From assembly GCF_003293595.1 (NCBI RefSeq), contig NZ_CP022162.1, forward strand, positions 2,277,799-2,341,798: a stretch of DNA of 64,000 bases, read 5' to 3'. Source of the stretch: Microbacterium sp. PM5 (lineage in GTDB: Bacteria > Actinomycetota > Actinomycetes > Actinomycetales > Microbacteriaceae). Positions 24,734 through 37,700 of this stretch are shown one piece after another; the first letter of the stretch is position 1; each line of letters starts with the position of its first letter. The notes under the pieces were generated by a model. That model made no database searches. It had not been told where the DNA came from and was given only the letters and a program-made list of their open reading frames with translations. The position numbers and the translations under genes were made by a program.

Positions 24734-26839
24734 ATGACCGACGCCGCCGTCCGTCCGAAGAAGCCCGCCACGAACACGCGAACGCCCGCCGGCGGGGCCC
24801 CGACCGCGGCGCACACCGCCGCAGAGGCCCACGAGCCGCGCATCCACGTCGACACCGTCACCGATCTGCTGCTGGGAACGTGGGCGCAGACCCGCCGCGA
24901 GGCTCGCGAGATGATCAAGGACCCGGCGCTCTGGAAGATCGAGGGGCTGTCGGTCGCCGACCACCGCGAACGCGTGTTCGGCCAGCTGCAGACCCTCGTC
25001 GACAACAACGGGTCGCGGCGCGCGTTCCCGAAGAAGTACGGCGGCCTCGAGGACAACGGCGCGAACCTCGCCGGATTCATGGAGCTCGTTCTGGCCGACC
25101 CGTCGCTGCAGATCAAGTCGGGTGTGCAGTGGGGCCTGTTCGGCTCCGCGATCTACCAGCTCGGAACCGAGAAGCACCACGATGCGTGGCTGCGCGACGT
25201 GATCGAACTGACGCTGCCGGGTGCGTTCGCGATGACCGAGATCGGACATGGCTCCGACGTCGCCGCCATCGGCACGACCGCCACCTACGACCCGGAGACC
25301 GAGGAGTTCGTCATCAACACGCCGTTCCGCGGCGCGTGGAAGGACTACCTCGGCAACGCCGCCGTGCACGGTCGGGCCGCGACCGTGTTCGCCCAGCTCA
25401 TCACCGGGGGCGTCAACTACGGCGTGCACTGCTTCTTCGTCCCCATCCGCGACGACGAGGGCAACATGCTGCCGGGCGTGCAGAGCGAGGACGACGGCGT
25501 CAAGGGCGGGCTCAACGGCATCGACAACGGACGGCTGGCGTTCGACCACGTTCGCGTCCCGAGATTCAACCTCCTGAACCGCTACGGCGACGTCGCCGCC
25601 GACGGCACCTACAGCTCCGACATCCCGGTCCCCGGGCGCCGCTTCTTCACCATGCTCGGCGCGCTCGTGCAGGGCCGGGTCTCGCTCGACGGCGCGGCGA
25701 CGACCGCGACCGCGCTCGCGCTGCACATCGCGATCACCTACGCCGGTCAGCGTCGCCAGTTCGACTCAGGGTCGGGCAGCGACGAGGTGGTGCTGCTGGA
25801 TTACGGCAAGCACCAGCGGCGCCTGCTGCCCCGACTGGCGCAGGTGTACGCGCAGTTCTTCGCGAACGACGAGCTGCTGCGCACCTTCGACGGCGTCTTC
25901 AGCGGACGCACCGACACCCCCGACGAGCGCGAGAACCTCGAGACCCTCGCCGCCGCGCTGAAGCCGCTGTCCACGTGGAACGCTCTCGACACCATCCAGG
26001 AATGCCGCGAGGCCTGCGGAGGCTCGGGCTTCATGGCCGACAACCGTCTCGTCGGGCTGCACCACGACCTCGACGTCTACGTCACCTTCGAGGGCGATAA
26101 CAACGTCCTGCTCCAGCTGGTCGGCAAGCGCCTGCTCAACGACTTCGCGAAGCAGTTCAAGGGCGCGGATGCCGCGAAGCTCGCGTCCTTCGCCGCGAAG
26201 CAGACCGCCGGCAAGGTGTTCCACGGGGCGGGGCTGCGCCAGCTCGGTCAGGCCGTCACCGACTTCGGCTCCACCGCGCGCTCGGTCGAGCTCGGGCTGC
26301 GGGCCGAGCAGCAGCACGAGCTGCTCGCGGAGCGCGTGCGGCAGATGATCGAAGACATCGCCGGGCGGCTGCGCCCGGCATCCAAGGCGTCGCCCGCCGA
26401 GGCGGCGGCGATCTTCAATGCGAATCAGGCCGAGCTGATCGAGGCGGCGCGGGCACACGGCGAGCTGCTGCAGTGGGAGGCGTTCAGCGACGGCATCGCC
26501 GGTATCTCCGATCCCGGCACGGCGCAGGTGCTGGGGTGGCTGCGCGATCTGTTCGGCCTGCACCTCATCGAGAAGCACCTCGCCTGGTACCTCATCAACG
26601 GCCGACTGTCGGCACAGCGCGCGGCATCCGTCTCGAAGTACATCGACCGCCTGCTGCTGCGGCTGCGCCCGCACGCGCAGGATCTCGTCGACGCGTTCGC
26701 CTTCGAGCCTGAGCACGTCCGCGCACCCATCGCCTCCGGTGCCGAGCAGGAGCGCCAGCGCGAGGCGCGGGCCTACTACGCCGATCTCGCCGCCGCCGGC
26801 GAGGCGCCCGTCTCGGAGAAGTCGCTCAAGAAGAAGTAG
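24734..26839 (+). CDS. Acyl-CoA oxidase/dehydrogenase family protein (ACOX-like)
   Basis: 701 residues, the length of peroxisomal-type acyl-CoA oxidases rather than ~390-residue dehydrogenases. Motifs: FAMTEIGHGSDVAAIGTTATYD, INTPFRGAWKDYLGNAAVHGR, ACGGSGFMADNRL, and TFEGDNNVLLQ with the likely catalytic base Glu453. A four-helix domain and a C-terminal extension follow. It would carry out the first step of beta-oxidation, passing electrons to oxygen or to an electron-transfer protein. Single-gene unit with its own promoter. Confidence 0.9.
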   Translation: MTDAAVRPKKPATNTRTPAGGAPTAAHTAAEAHEPRIHVDTVTDLLLGTWAQTRREAREMIKDPALWKIEGLSVADHRERVFGQLQTLVDNNGSRRAFPKKYGGLEDNGANLAGFMELVLADPSLQIKSGVQWGLFGSAIYQLGTEKHHDAWLRDVIELTLPGAFAMTEIGHGSDVAAIGTTATYDPETEEFVINTPFRGAWKDYLGNAAVHGRAATVFAQLITGGVNYGVHCFFVPIRDDEGNMLPGVQSEDDGVKGGLNGIDNGRLAFDHVRVPRFNLLNRYGDVAADGTYSSDIPVPGRRFFTMLGALVQGRVSLDGAATTATALALHIAITYAGQRRQFDSGSGSDEVVLLDYGKHQRRLLPRLAQVYAQFFANDELLRTFDGVFSGRTDTPDERENLETLAAALKPLSTWNALDTIQECREACGGSGFMADNRLVGLHHDLDVYVTFEGDNNVLLQLVGKRLLNDFAKQFKGADAAKLASFAAKQTAGKVFHGAGLRQLGQAVTDFGSTARSVELGLRAEQQHELLAERVRQMIEDIAGRLRPASKASPAEAAAIFNANQAELIEAARAHGELLQWEAFSDGIAGISDPGTAQVLGWLRDLFGLHLIEKHLAWYLINGRLSAQRAASVSKYIDRLLLRLRPHAQDLVDAFAFEPEHVRAPIASGAEQERQREARAYYADLAAAGEAPVSEKSLKKK

Positions 26840-26863
26840 GTAGCGCCGCGGAGGGTGCGCGCC

Positions 26864-27463
26864 TCACCGGCGTTCGTAGGTGAAGCTGCCGCGGTAGCGG
26901 AACGCCGTGCCGATTCCGCGCAGTCGCACGACGGCATCCACTCGCTGCAGGCCGTCGGTGATCCGTTCATCGACGACGACCTGGGCGAACGGCGGCAGGG
27001 GGATGCGCCGGCCGGCGATCCGCCAGGCGAGTCGATCCGAGCGCAGCCGAAGGCCGCCATCGATCACGGCGGCAGTGAGGCGCACCTCCAACCCTCCCCG
27101 TCGCCCGAGCCGGTCGACGATCGCGCCCTCGACGGCCTGCATGCTGTCGAGCATGACGCGCTCGCGTCTGCGAAACCGGAAGGTGCGGACGGCGCGCAGG
27201 GTCCCGTCGGGCCCGCGCTCGTTGCGTACCGAGAACGGCACCTCCTGCTCGTTCTCGGGAAACAGCACGCGCCGCCATGCCAGGACGACGAAGACGGGTC
27301 GCAGGAGCGCGATCCTCGCTCCGGCGACCTCGAAGGTGCCTTCGCCGGCGCCGACCGCGCCCGGGGGGATCGGTCCGAAGTAGACGCGTAGGCGTGGGTC
27401 GAGGTCGGCGAAGCGCAGACCGAGCACCTTCTGATAGACCGACGTGTCACTGGACGCGCTCAT
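26864..27463 (-). CDS. DUF4166 domain protein
   Basis: 199 residues. The N terminus SVYQKVLGLRFADLDPRLRVYFG and the region VLFPENEQEVPFSVRNERG match DUF4166. Function unknown; the domain is often found beside or fused to NAD-binding epimerase/dehydrogenase domains, and here it is divergent from one. Minus-strand TACCCT lies seven bases before the ATG. The shared 47-bp upstream region holds a perfect short palindrome. Confidence 0.8.
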   Translation of the reverse strand: MSASSDTSVYQKVLGLRFADLDPRLRVYFGPIPPGAVGAGEGTFEVAGARIALLRPVFVVLAWRRVLFPENEQEVPFSVRNERGPDGTLRAVRTFRFRRRERVMLDSMQAVEGAIVDRLGRRGGLEVRLTAAVIDGGLRLRSDRLAWRIAGRRIPLPPFAQVVVDERITDGLQRVDAVVRLRGIGTAFRYRGSFTYERR

Positions 27464-27484
27464 GCCTCCGAGGGTATCTTGTTT

Positions 27485-27496
27485 TGAACACGTTCA
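27485..27496. promoter_or_regulatory. Palindromic operator TGAACACGTTCA
   Basis: A perfect TGAAC-N2-GTTCA inverted repeat, flanked by TTT/GAA that extend the symmetry loosely, sits in the middle of the divergent DUF4166-epimerase promoter region. A TetR-type repressor acting on both genes is likely, but none is adjacent. Confidence 0.6.
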
Positions 27497-27510
27497 GAAA
27501 GGGAATGCCG

Positions 27511-28545
27511 GTGCACGAGCAGACACGGCGGCGCGTCGTCGTCGCCGGGGCGTCGGGCTTCATCGGGAGGGCCGCCGTCGCGTCGTTGCGCGCTCGTGGC
27601 GACGAGGTCACGGTCGTCGGTCGCACCACCGGGGTGGCCTGGAACGACGCCGCCGCACTCGTCAGAGCGGTCGAGGGAGCCGAGGTCGTCGTGAACCTGG
27701 CGGGGAAGTCGGTCAATTGCCGCTACACCGACCGCAACCGCGACGAGATCCTGCGCTCACGCATCGAGACGACGCGCGCCCTGCGGACGGCGATCGCGGC
27801 GGCGTCGTCGCCTCCGGCCGTGTGGCTGAACGCGTCCACCGCCACGATCTACCGGCACCGCACCAATGCCCCGCACACCGAGCATGCCGGCGAGCTCGGC
27901 ACGGGATTCTCCGTCGACGTGGCGCGGGCGTGGGAGCACGAGCTTTTCGCGGGAGAGCTTCCGCAGACGCGCCGTGTCGCGATGCGGATGGCGATCGTGC
28001 TGGGCGACGGCCCCGCCACCCGGATGCTGACGACGCTCGCCCGTCTCGGCCTCGGCGGATCTCAGCGCGACGGCTGGTGGCTGCAGCACCGCCGCTACCG
28101 CGGCATCGGGCCGCATCCGAGCGGCGATGGTCGCGCGCCGCACCACCGCACCCGCGGACGCCAGCGCTTCAGCTGGGTGCACATCGACGACGTCGTGGCC
28201 GCGATGCACTTTCTGATCGAGCGTGACGAGCTGGCCGGCGTCGTCAACGTCGTCGCGCCGCAGGCCTCCGACAACCGCACGCTCATGCGCACACTGCGGC
28301 GCATCGTCGGCGCTCCCTTCGGGGTGCCCGCCTTCCGCTGGATGCTGGAGCCGGCGATGTGGCTGCTGCGCACCGAGCCGGAGCTCGTGCTGAAGAGCCG
28401 CTGGGTCGTCCCCGAGCGGCTGACCGCGGCCGGGTTCGTCTTCGCGCACCGTGACCTGGAGGAGGCGCTGCGGGCGAGTCTCGCATCAGCCGCCCCGCGC
28501 GGCGCCCGCGCCGGCGTCGCCGGGGATGTCGGCGCCCGCGGTTAG
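27511..28545 (+). CDS. NAD-dependent epimerase/dehydratase (TIGR01777/YfcH-like)
   Basis: 344 residues. Rossmann NAD site VVVAGASGFIGRAA; NLAGKSVNCRYTDRNRDEI is the family's signature, with ASTATIYRHR and FSWVHIDDVVAAMHFLIE later. The family has no firmly assigned reaction. The GTG at 27511 is preferred because the AAAGGGA ribosome site ends six bases before it; the ATG at 27505 would touch that site. The last ~50 residues are Ala/Arg-rich. Divergent from the DUF4166 gene under a shared palindrome. Confidence 0.85.
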   Translation: MHEQTRRRVVVAGASGFIGRAAVASLRARGDEVTVVGRTTGVAWNDAAALVRAVEGAEVVVNLAGKSVNCRYTDRNRDEILRSRIETTRALRTAIAAASSPPAVWLNASTATIYRHRTNAPHTEHAGELGTGFSVDVARAWEHELFAGELPQTRRVAMRMAIVLGDGPATRMLTTLARLGLGGSQRDGWWLQHRRYRGIGPHPSGDGRAPHHRTRGRQRFSWVHIDDVVAAMHFLIERDELAGVVNVVAPQASDNRTLMRTLRRIVGAPFGVPAFRWMLEPAMWLLRTEPELVLKSRWVVPERLTAAGFVFAHRDLEEALRASLASAAPRGARAGVAGDVGARG

Positions 28546-28557
28546 CCTGACCGGGTG
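28543..28557 (+). promoter_or_regulatory. Leaderless promoter -10 (TAGCCT) of tag
   Basis: TAGCCT (28543-28548), six bases, then the GTG start at 28555. The 13-mer around it is nearly the same as the recQ promoter. Confidence 0.6.
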
Positions 28558-29133
28558 GATGATCTGCGCGAAGGCCCGGACGGCCTGCTCCGGTGTGGCT
28601 GGGTGGGCGACGACCCGGAGTACCGGCGCTATCACGACGAGGAGTGGGGTCGTCCCCTGCACGGCGACCGCGCCCTCTTCGAGAAGATGAGCCTCGAGGG
28701 CTTCCAGGCGGGGCTGTCGTGGATCACGATCCTGCGGAAGCGCCCCCGATTCCGCGAGGTGTTCGCAAACTTCCAGCCCGCCGTGGTCGCGGAGTTCGAC
28801 GAGGACGATGTCGAGCGGCTGATGGCGGATGCCGGGATCATCCGCAACCGCGCGAAGATCCTCGCGACCATCGGCAACGCACGACTCGTGCGGGAGATGG
28901 AGCCGGGTGCGCTCGACGATCTCATGTGGTCGTTCGCGCCGCCGGTGCGGGCCGAGAGCGAGCGTCCGGTCGCGTTCGCCGACGTGCCGGCCGTGACGGC
29001 GGCATCCGATGCCCTCTCGAAGGCGCTGCGCAGCGCCGGCTTCCGCTTCGTGGGATCGACGACGATGTACGCACTCATGCAGTCGGCCGGGATGGTCGAC
29101 GATCACCTCGCGGGGTGTCATCGCGCGGTGTGA
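28555..29133 (+). CDS. tag: DNA-3-methyladenine glycosylase I
   Basis: 192 residues. The family hallmarks are present: RCGWVG (zinc Cys14), YHDEEWGRPLHGDRALFEKMSLEGFQAGLSW, FVGSTTMYALMQSAG and DHLAGCHR (zinc His and Cys). It removes 3-methyladenine from alkylated DNA. Followed 60 bp later by a UvrA-like gene with its own promoter. Confidence 0.94.
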   Translation: MDDLREGPDGLLRCGWVGDDPEYRRYHDEEWGRPLHGDRALFEKMSLEGFQAGLSWITILRKRPRFREVFANFQPAVVAEFDEDDVERLMADAGIIRNRAKILATIGNARLVREMEPGALDDLMWSFAPPVRAESERPVAFADVPAVTAASDALSKALRSAGFRFVGSTTMYALMQSAGMVDDHLAGCHRAV

Positions 29134-29193
29134 ACGCGCGAGCGGGTCGACGCGGGGCTGTGCGACGTCGCACCCTCGCGGCAGACTGTCGCC

Positions 29194-31542
<2,349 letters not shown>

Positions 31543-31553
31543 CGATCCAATAG

Positions 31554-31569
31554 TGGGTAGTTCTCCCCA
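31554..31569. promoter_or_regulatory. T7SS box 1 (palindrome TGGGTAGTTCTCCCCA)
   Basis: Differs by one base from the perfect palindrome at 53049-53064. It stands ~130 bp before the first gene of the secretion locus and 35 bp upstream of a -10-like TAGGCT (31604-31609). It is the best candidate operator for the 31701 transcription unit. Confidence 0.65.
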
Positions 31570-31700
31570 TGTGCAAGGGCACGCAGCCGTTGATTTCGTG
31601 ACGTAGGCTATCCGGGTCTGCACGACGTGTGCGCCTGCTTCAGCAACAGGTCCCGACGCCACGCAAATGAATACGAGCCCGGAGGGGAGCCGAGCCCACA

Positions 31701-34700
31701 ATGAAGTCCTTTGCGTGGCTTCGCGCGCGTCCGCGTACGCTGATTTCGACCGCCGCGGTCACCGCGGCCGCTCTCGTGGTCGGCTTTTTCGCGGTGTCGT
31801 ACGAGGGCAAGCCGACCACCGAGGTCGACCTCAATGACGGCGGTGTGTGGGTCACGAAGCAGTCCAGCCTGCTGATCGGCCACTTCAACCACTCCTCGCG
31901 CGTGCTCGACGGGGGCCTGCGTGCCGGTACGTCCGACTACGACATCCTGCAGAGCGGCACCCGTGTGCTCGTCGTCGACTCGACGGCGTCGTCGATCGCT
32001 GCCGTCGATCCCGCCCGTGTCATCATGTCGGACTCCGCCGAGCTCAAGCCCGGGGCCGCCGTCGCGATGGGCGCGGACACCGTCGCGGTCATCGAGCCCA
32101 CGGGAGCACTCTGGACCAGCCCGTTCACGGCCATCAGCGGTATCGGCGCCCAGGGCACCGAACCCGTCGCCGACGAGGGCAAGAACGCGAAGGTCGCCGT
32201 CGGCGTCGACGGCACGGTGTACGCGGCCTCAGCGTCGGAGGCCGCCGTCCGTTCGTACGGACAGGGAGACGACGGCACGACGGTGCAGAAGTCGTCGCGC
32301 GATCTTCCCGGTGTGACGGCCGACCACAAGCTCTCCTTGACCGTCGTCGGCACCACGCCGTATGTGCTCGACCACGACACCAACACGCTCTACGGCGGCG
32401 ACGGGCTGCGCGTGCAGGTGCCGGGCGACGCCGTGCTCCAGCAACCGTCGGGCACGGCCGACGCCGTGACCCTCGCAACGCCGACGTCGCTGGTGCGCAT
32501 CCCCACGGGGGGCGGCGATCCCCAGACGATCGAGGCCGGCGGCTCGAAGGGCACGCCCGCCGAGCCGGTCTCTGTGGCCGGCTGCGCGTACGGCGCCTGG
32601 TCGGGCAGCGGACGGTTCGTCCGCGACTGTCCCGGCGACGCCGACGACGCCGCGCGGGACGTTCCCGGCGTCGAGGCGACGAGCGTGCTGCGCTTCCGGG
32701 TCAATCGCGACGTCGTCGTGCTCAACGACGTCTTCGGCGGCGCCGCGTGGATGGCCTCGGACTCGATGCAGCGCGTCGACAACTGGCAGGACATCACGCC
32801 GCCCGAGGGCGACGGCGACGATGAGGAGAAGACAACCGAGGAGACCGTGCAGACCACGCTCCCCGAGCGCACCGACCAGAACACCCCGCCGATCGCACAG
32901 GACGATCAGTACGGGGTGCGCCCCGGCCGCACGACGGTGCTGCCCGTCCTCGACAACGACACCGATGCCGACGGCGACGTCCTCGTCGCCGCCCCCTCAT
33001 CCACCCCCGCGTTCGGCAGCGTCGAGCCGATCAACAACGGGGCGGCTCTGCAGTTCACCGCTCCCGAGGGGGCGACCGGCTCGACGAGTTTCCGCTACAC
33101 CGTGGAAGACGGTCGTGGCGGCGAAGCCACCGCGACGGTCACGGTGACGGTGCACCCGTTCGATGTGAACGCGGCGCCGGTGCAGAAACGCACCACGCCG
33201 ATCACCGTCGAGTCGGGTGGCACGGCCTCGTACAACGTGTTGTCGGACTGGATCGACCCCGACGGCGATGACATCTTCCTCAAGGACGTCGCCGCCGACG
33301 GCGGCGACGAGGCGGACTTCACGCCGGATGGGCAGATCACGTACCGCGCGATCGGCGGCGTCCAGGGGCGCAAGGACGTGCCGATCGTCGTGTCGGACGG
33401 CACGGCGGACGGCGCCGGGATCGCGCGCTACGACATCCGCCCGCTCGGCACGACCGTGCCGGTGACCAACTCCGACCACGTCGTCACACAGGTCGGACGC
33501 ACGGTGACGGTCTCTCCGCTCACGAACGACACGAGCTCCGGCAGTGAACCCTTGCGCCTCACCCGCGTCGACGAGGTGCCCGGCGCGACGATCGTCCCCG
33601 ACTTCGCGAACAAGACCTTCACGTTCACGGCCTCCAGCCCCGGCACGTACTATCCGCAGTACCTCGTATCGGCCGGCCCCAACTCCGTTCCGGGTCTCGT
33701 CCGCATCGATGTGCTCCCGGCATCCAACGAGGACCTGCCACCCGTCGCGGTGCGCGATGTGGCTCTGCTGCCCGTCGGCGGCGACGTACTCGTCAACGTG
33801 CTGTCCAACGACACCGATCCCGCCGGCGGCATCCTGGTGGTGCAGTCGGTCAGCTCCGTGCCCGGCTCCGGCGTCGCGGCTGCGGTGCTGGGCCACGAGA
33901 CCGTGCGCATCAGCGACATCGGGTCGCTGAGCAAGCAGGTGCGCGTCGGATACACGATCTCCAACGGGTCGCGCACGGCCGAGGGTGAGATCGTCGTGAT
34001 CCCGGTGCCGCCGCCCGCAAAGCTGCGCCCGCCGGTCGCCAACGACGACCAGGCCGTCGTGCGCGTCGGCGACACCGTCACCATCCCCGTGCTGGCGAAC
34101 GACTATCACCCCAACGGCGACACGATGCACGTCGCCCCCGATCTCGTGCCGCCGCTGGTCGACCCCGCCGACGGCGAGGCCTTCGTCTCCGAGGACAAGG
34201 TGCGCTTCCGCGCCGGCAGCACCCCCAAGACCGTCTACGTCACGTATGAAGCCGTCGACTCCACCGGTCAGCGCGACGCGGGATACGTGACGATCCAGAT
34301 CCTGCCGCGCAATGACGAGGCCAACTCCGCGCCGAAGCCGCGCGATCTCACCGCGCGCACGCTGAGCGGTTCGACCGTCACGATCCCCGTGCCGCTGGAC
34401 GGCATCGACCAGGACGGCGATTCGGTCGAGCTGGTCGGCATCGCCGACGCGCCCAAGAAGGGCCGCATCGTCGAGACCGGGGCGAACTCGTTCACCTACG
34501 AGGCGTTCGGCGACTCCGCGGGCGTCGATCGGTTCTCCTACCGGGTGCGCGACAGCCTCGGCAAGGACGCCACAGCCACCGTGCAGGTGGGCATCGCGCC
34601 CGCGGCATCCGTGAACCAGGCGCCTTACGCCGTGCGCGACACGGTGACGATCCGCCCGGGACGCGAGGTCGCGGTGCCGGTCCTCGCCAACGACTCCGAC

Positions 34701-37700
34701 CCCGACGGCGACGAGTTCGGTTTCGCCCAGGACGACCCGGTGACGCTGCCGCCGAACGTCCCCGGCCTGAAGGCGCGCGTCAGCGGGAAGTATCTGCTCA
34801 TCACGGCTCCGAACGAGCAGATGAACACGTCGCTGCAGTACGCGATCACCGACTCACGCGGCGCGCGGGCCTCGACCAGCGTGCAGATCACCGTCGACCC
34901 GAACGTTCCGCTCGAGCGTCCCATCGCCCGCGACGACCGCGTGCGCGCCGAAGACGTCAAGGACGGCACCACGGCCGATGTGGCGGTGCTCGAGAACGAC
35001 GACGATCCCGACGGTACGAAGAGCGATCTCACGGTGACCCTCGGTGCGGGCGGGGACAACGCCCGCGTCGGCGCGGACGGCACCGTGCGCGTTCAGGTCG
35101 CCGACCAGCGCCAGCTCATCACCTACATGGTCACCGACCCCGACGGTCTCACCGACTCTGCGTTCATCCGGGTGCCGGCGCTGTCGGAGCTGCCGCCGAG
35201 CCTCATCTCCACCAAACCCGTCGAGGTCAAGAGCGGCGAGACCATCGATCTTCCGCTGTCGCAGTACGTGCGCGCGGCCGGTGGCAAGAGCGTTGTGATC
35301 ACCGAGGCCGCCAAGGTGTCGGCGGTGCACGCCAACGGTGCGAACCTCATCAAGGACCAGCAGACGCTCGTCTACACCTCGGCCGAGCGCTACTTCGGTT
35401 CCGACGCGCTGACGTTCGAGGTCACCGACGGCGACGGTCCCGACGACCCGACCGGGCGCAAGGCCACGCTCACGATCCCGATCACGGTTCTGCCGCCCGA
35501 CAACCAGTCGCCGACGATGCTCGGCGCCTCCATGAACGTCGCGCCCGGTGAGGATGCCACCGTGCTCGACCTCGCGGCGCTCGCGACGGATCCCGACCCC
35601 GGCGATCAGGGCAAGCTGAAATTCGCGATCAAGGGCTCCACGCCCGACGGACTCACCGCCTCGGTCGACGGCACGCAGCTGAAGGTGTCGGCCGCGGCAT
35701 CCACGAAGAAGGGCACGCGCGCCGACCTGACGGTCACCGCCGACGACGGCACCACGACGCCGGCGGAAGCGACGATCTCGATCACCGTCACCGCGTCGAC
35801 GCGGCCGCTGGCCAGCGCCAACGACGACGTCATCGCCGAGTCGGCCCAGGGCTCGACCGAATCGGTGCCCGTGCTCGCCAACGACGTCAACCCGTTCCCC
35901 GACACCCCGCTCAAGATCGAGAGCGCGGTGCTGGAGACCGGGCAGGCCCAGGTGGCCGTCAAGGGCGACCGGGTGGAGGTCACCAGCGACAAATCGTTCG
36001 TCGGCACCGTCATCGCGCGCTACCGCGTGATGGACGCGACCGGAGACCCCGACCGCGCGGTCGAGGGACGCATCCGCATCACGGTGCAGGGAAAGCCGGA
36101 TGCCCCGGGTCGCCCCGTCGTCTCCAGCATCCAGAGCCGCACGGTCGTGCTCTCGTGGACCCCGCCGACCGACAACGGGTCGCCGATCACCGGGTACACC
36201 GTGACCTCGACGGCGAACAACTACATGAAGCAGTGCGCGTCGACCACGTGCACCCTGGACGGGCTCACCAACAACGTCGAGTACAACTTCGTGGTCACGG
36301 CCAGCAACAAGGTCGGCACGTCCGACCCGTCGCTGCCGTCGGAGACCGCACGCCCCGACGTGCGCCCCGACACCCCCGCGCCGCCGACGCTGCAGTTCGG
36401 CGACCGCAGCCTCACCGTGTCATGGGTTCCGCCGCGCTCGGAGGGCTCGCCGGTCACGTCGTACACGCTGGAGATCTCGCCGGCGCCGCCGTCGGGCATC
36501 GTGCAGAAGACGGGCGTCACCGGAACCTCGATCGTCTGGGACGGCCTCGAGAACGGGGCGTCGTACCAGGTGCGCGTGCGCGCCCACAACAAGGCGCCGG
36601 ATCCGAGCGAGTTCAGCCCCTGGTCGGCGTCGATGGTGCCGGCCGGAAAGCCGGACGCGCCCGCCGCGCCCACGACGACGCTCCTCTCGCCGGTGGGCTC
36701 GCAGGCTCAGATCCAGGTCGACTGGAAGGCGCCCGCCAACAACGGCGACGCGATCTCCGGGTACGAGCTGCGGGTCCTGCGCGGCGGCTCCGTGGTGAAC
36801 ACCATCCCGGTCTCGGGCAGCCAGACGAGCCAGGCCGTCAAGGTCGACACGTCCACGACGGACTACACGTTCGACGTCCGGGCACAGAACAAGGCCGGCT
36901 GGGGCGACCGCAGCCCGCAGTCCGCCCCGCGTCGCGGCGTCACCGCTCCGGCGGCGCCGACGGGTGTCGCAGCCCGAGAGGGCAACAACACGGTCGATGT
37001 CTCGTGGCAGGCGGGTTCCGGCAACGGAGCCACCGCGAACGAGATCCGGTATCAGTACTCCGTGAACGGCGGCGGCTGGCGCGGCGACTGGGTCGGCGGC
37101 GGCACCAACGGCGCCGGCACGATCGGCAACGGCCAGGTCAACAACAACGGCACCTACACGATCCGGGTACGGGCGGTGTCGACCGTCGACGGCAGCACCT
37201 ACGCCAGCGACGCGTCGAACGAGTCCAACGCGGTGGCGCCGTACGGCCCGATCGGCAATCCGTCGGCGAACGCCTCGGCATCCGGGACGAACATCACGTA
37301 CTCGTGGTCGTCGCCGTCCCGCAACGGGCGCGACATCGCCACCGAGGTGTACATCGACGGAGGCCTCGTCAGCCGTGACGCGAGCGGCTCGATCACGCGC
37401 GGCTACGGCTACAGCGAGACGCACAGCATCGAGGTGCGCACGAGCGCGGCGGGTCAGACGACCACGGCGTCCTCGTCCGCACGCACGGTCGACGCCCCGC
37501 CGCCTCCGCAGCCCCGGGTGTGGGTCACGCGCGGCAACTTCGAAGCGGCGGGCTGTGTCAACGGGTGCTACCACTTCGTCGTCAACACGCGGAACTTCGA
37601 TGCCGGCAACTACCGCATCGAGTGCTGGAACGACTCCGGGGGGGCGCACAAGTTCGGCACCACCTACGCGTTCGACCTTCCCCGCGATGGTGCGGTCGAG

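Noticed and set aside
31590..31609. TTGATT...TAGGCT as a -35/-10 pair before the surface-protein gene
   Set aside because: The spacing is only 8 bp; TAGGCT alone is kept as a possible -10.
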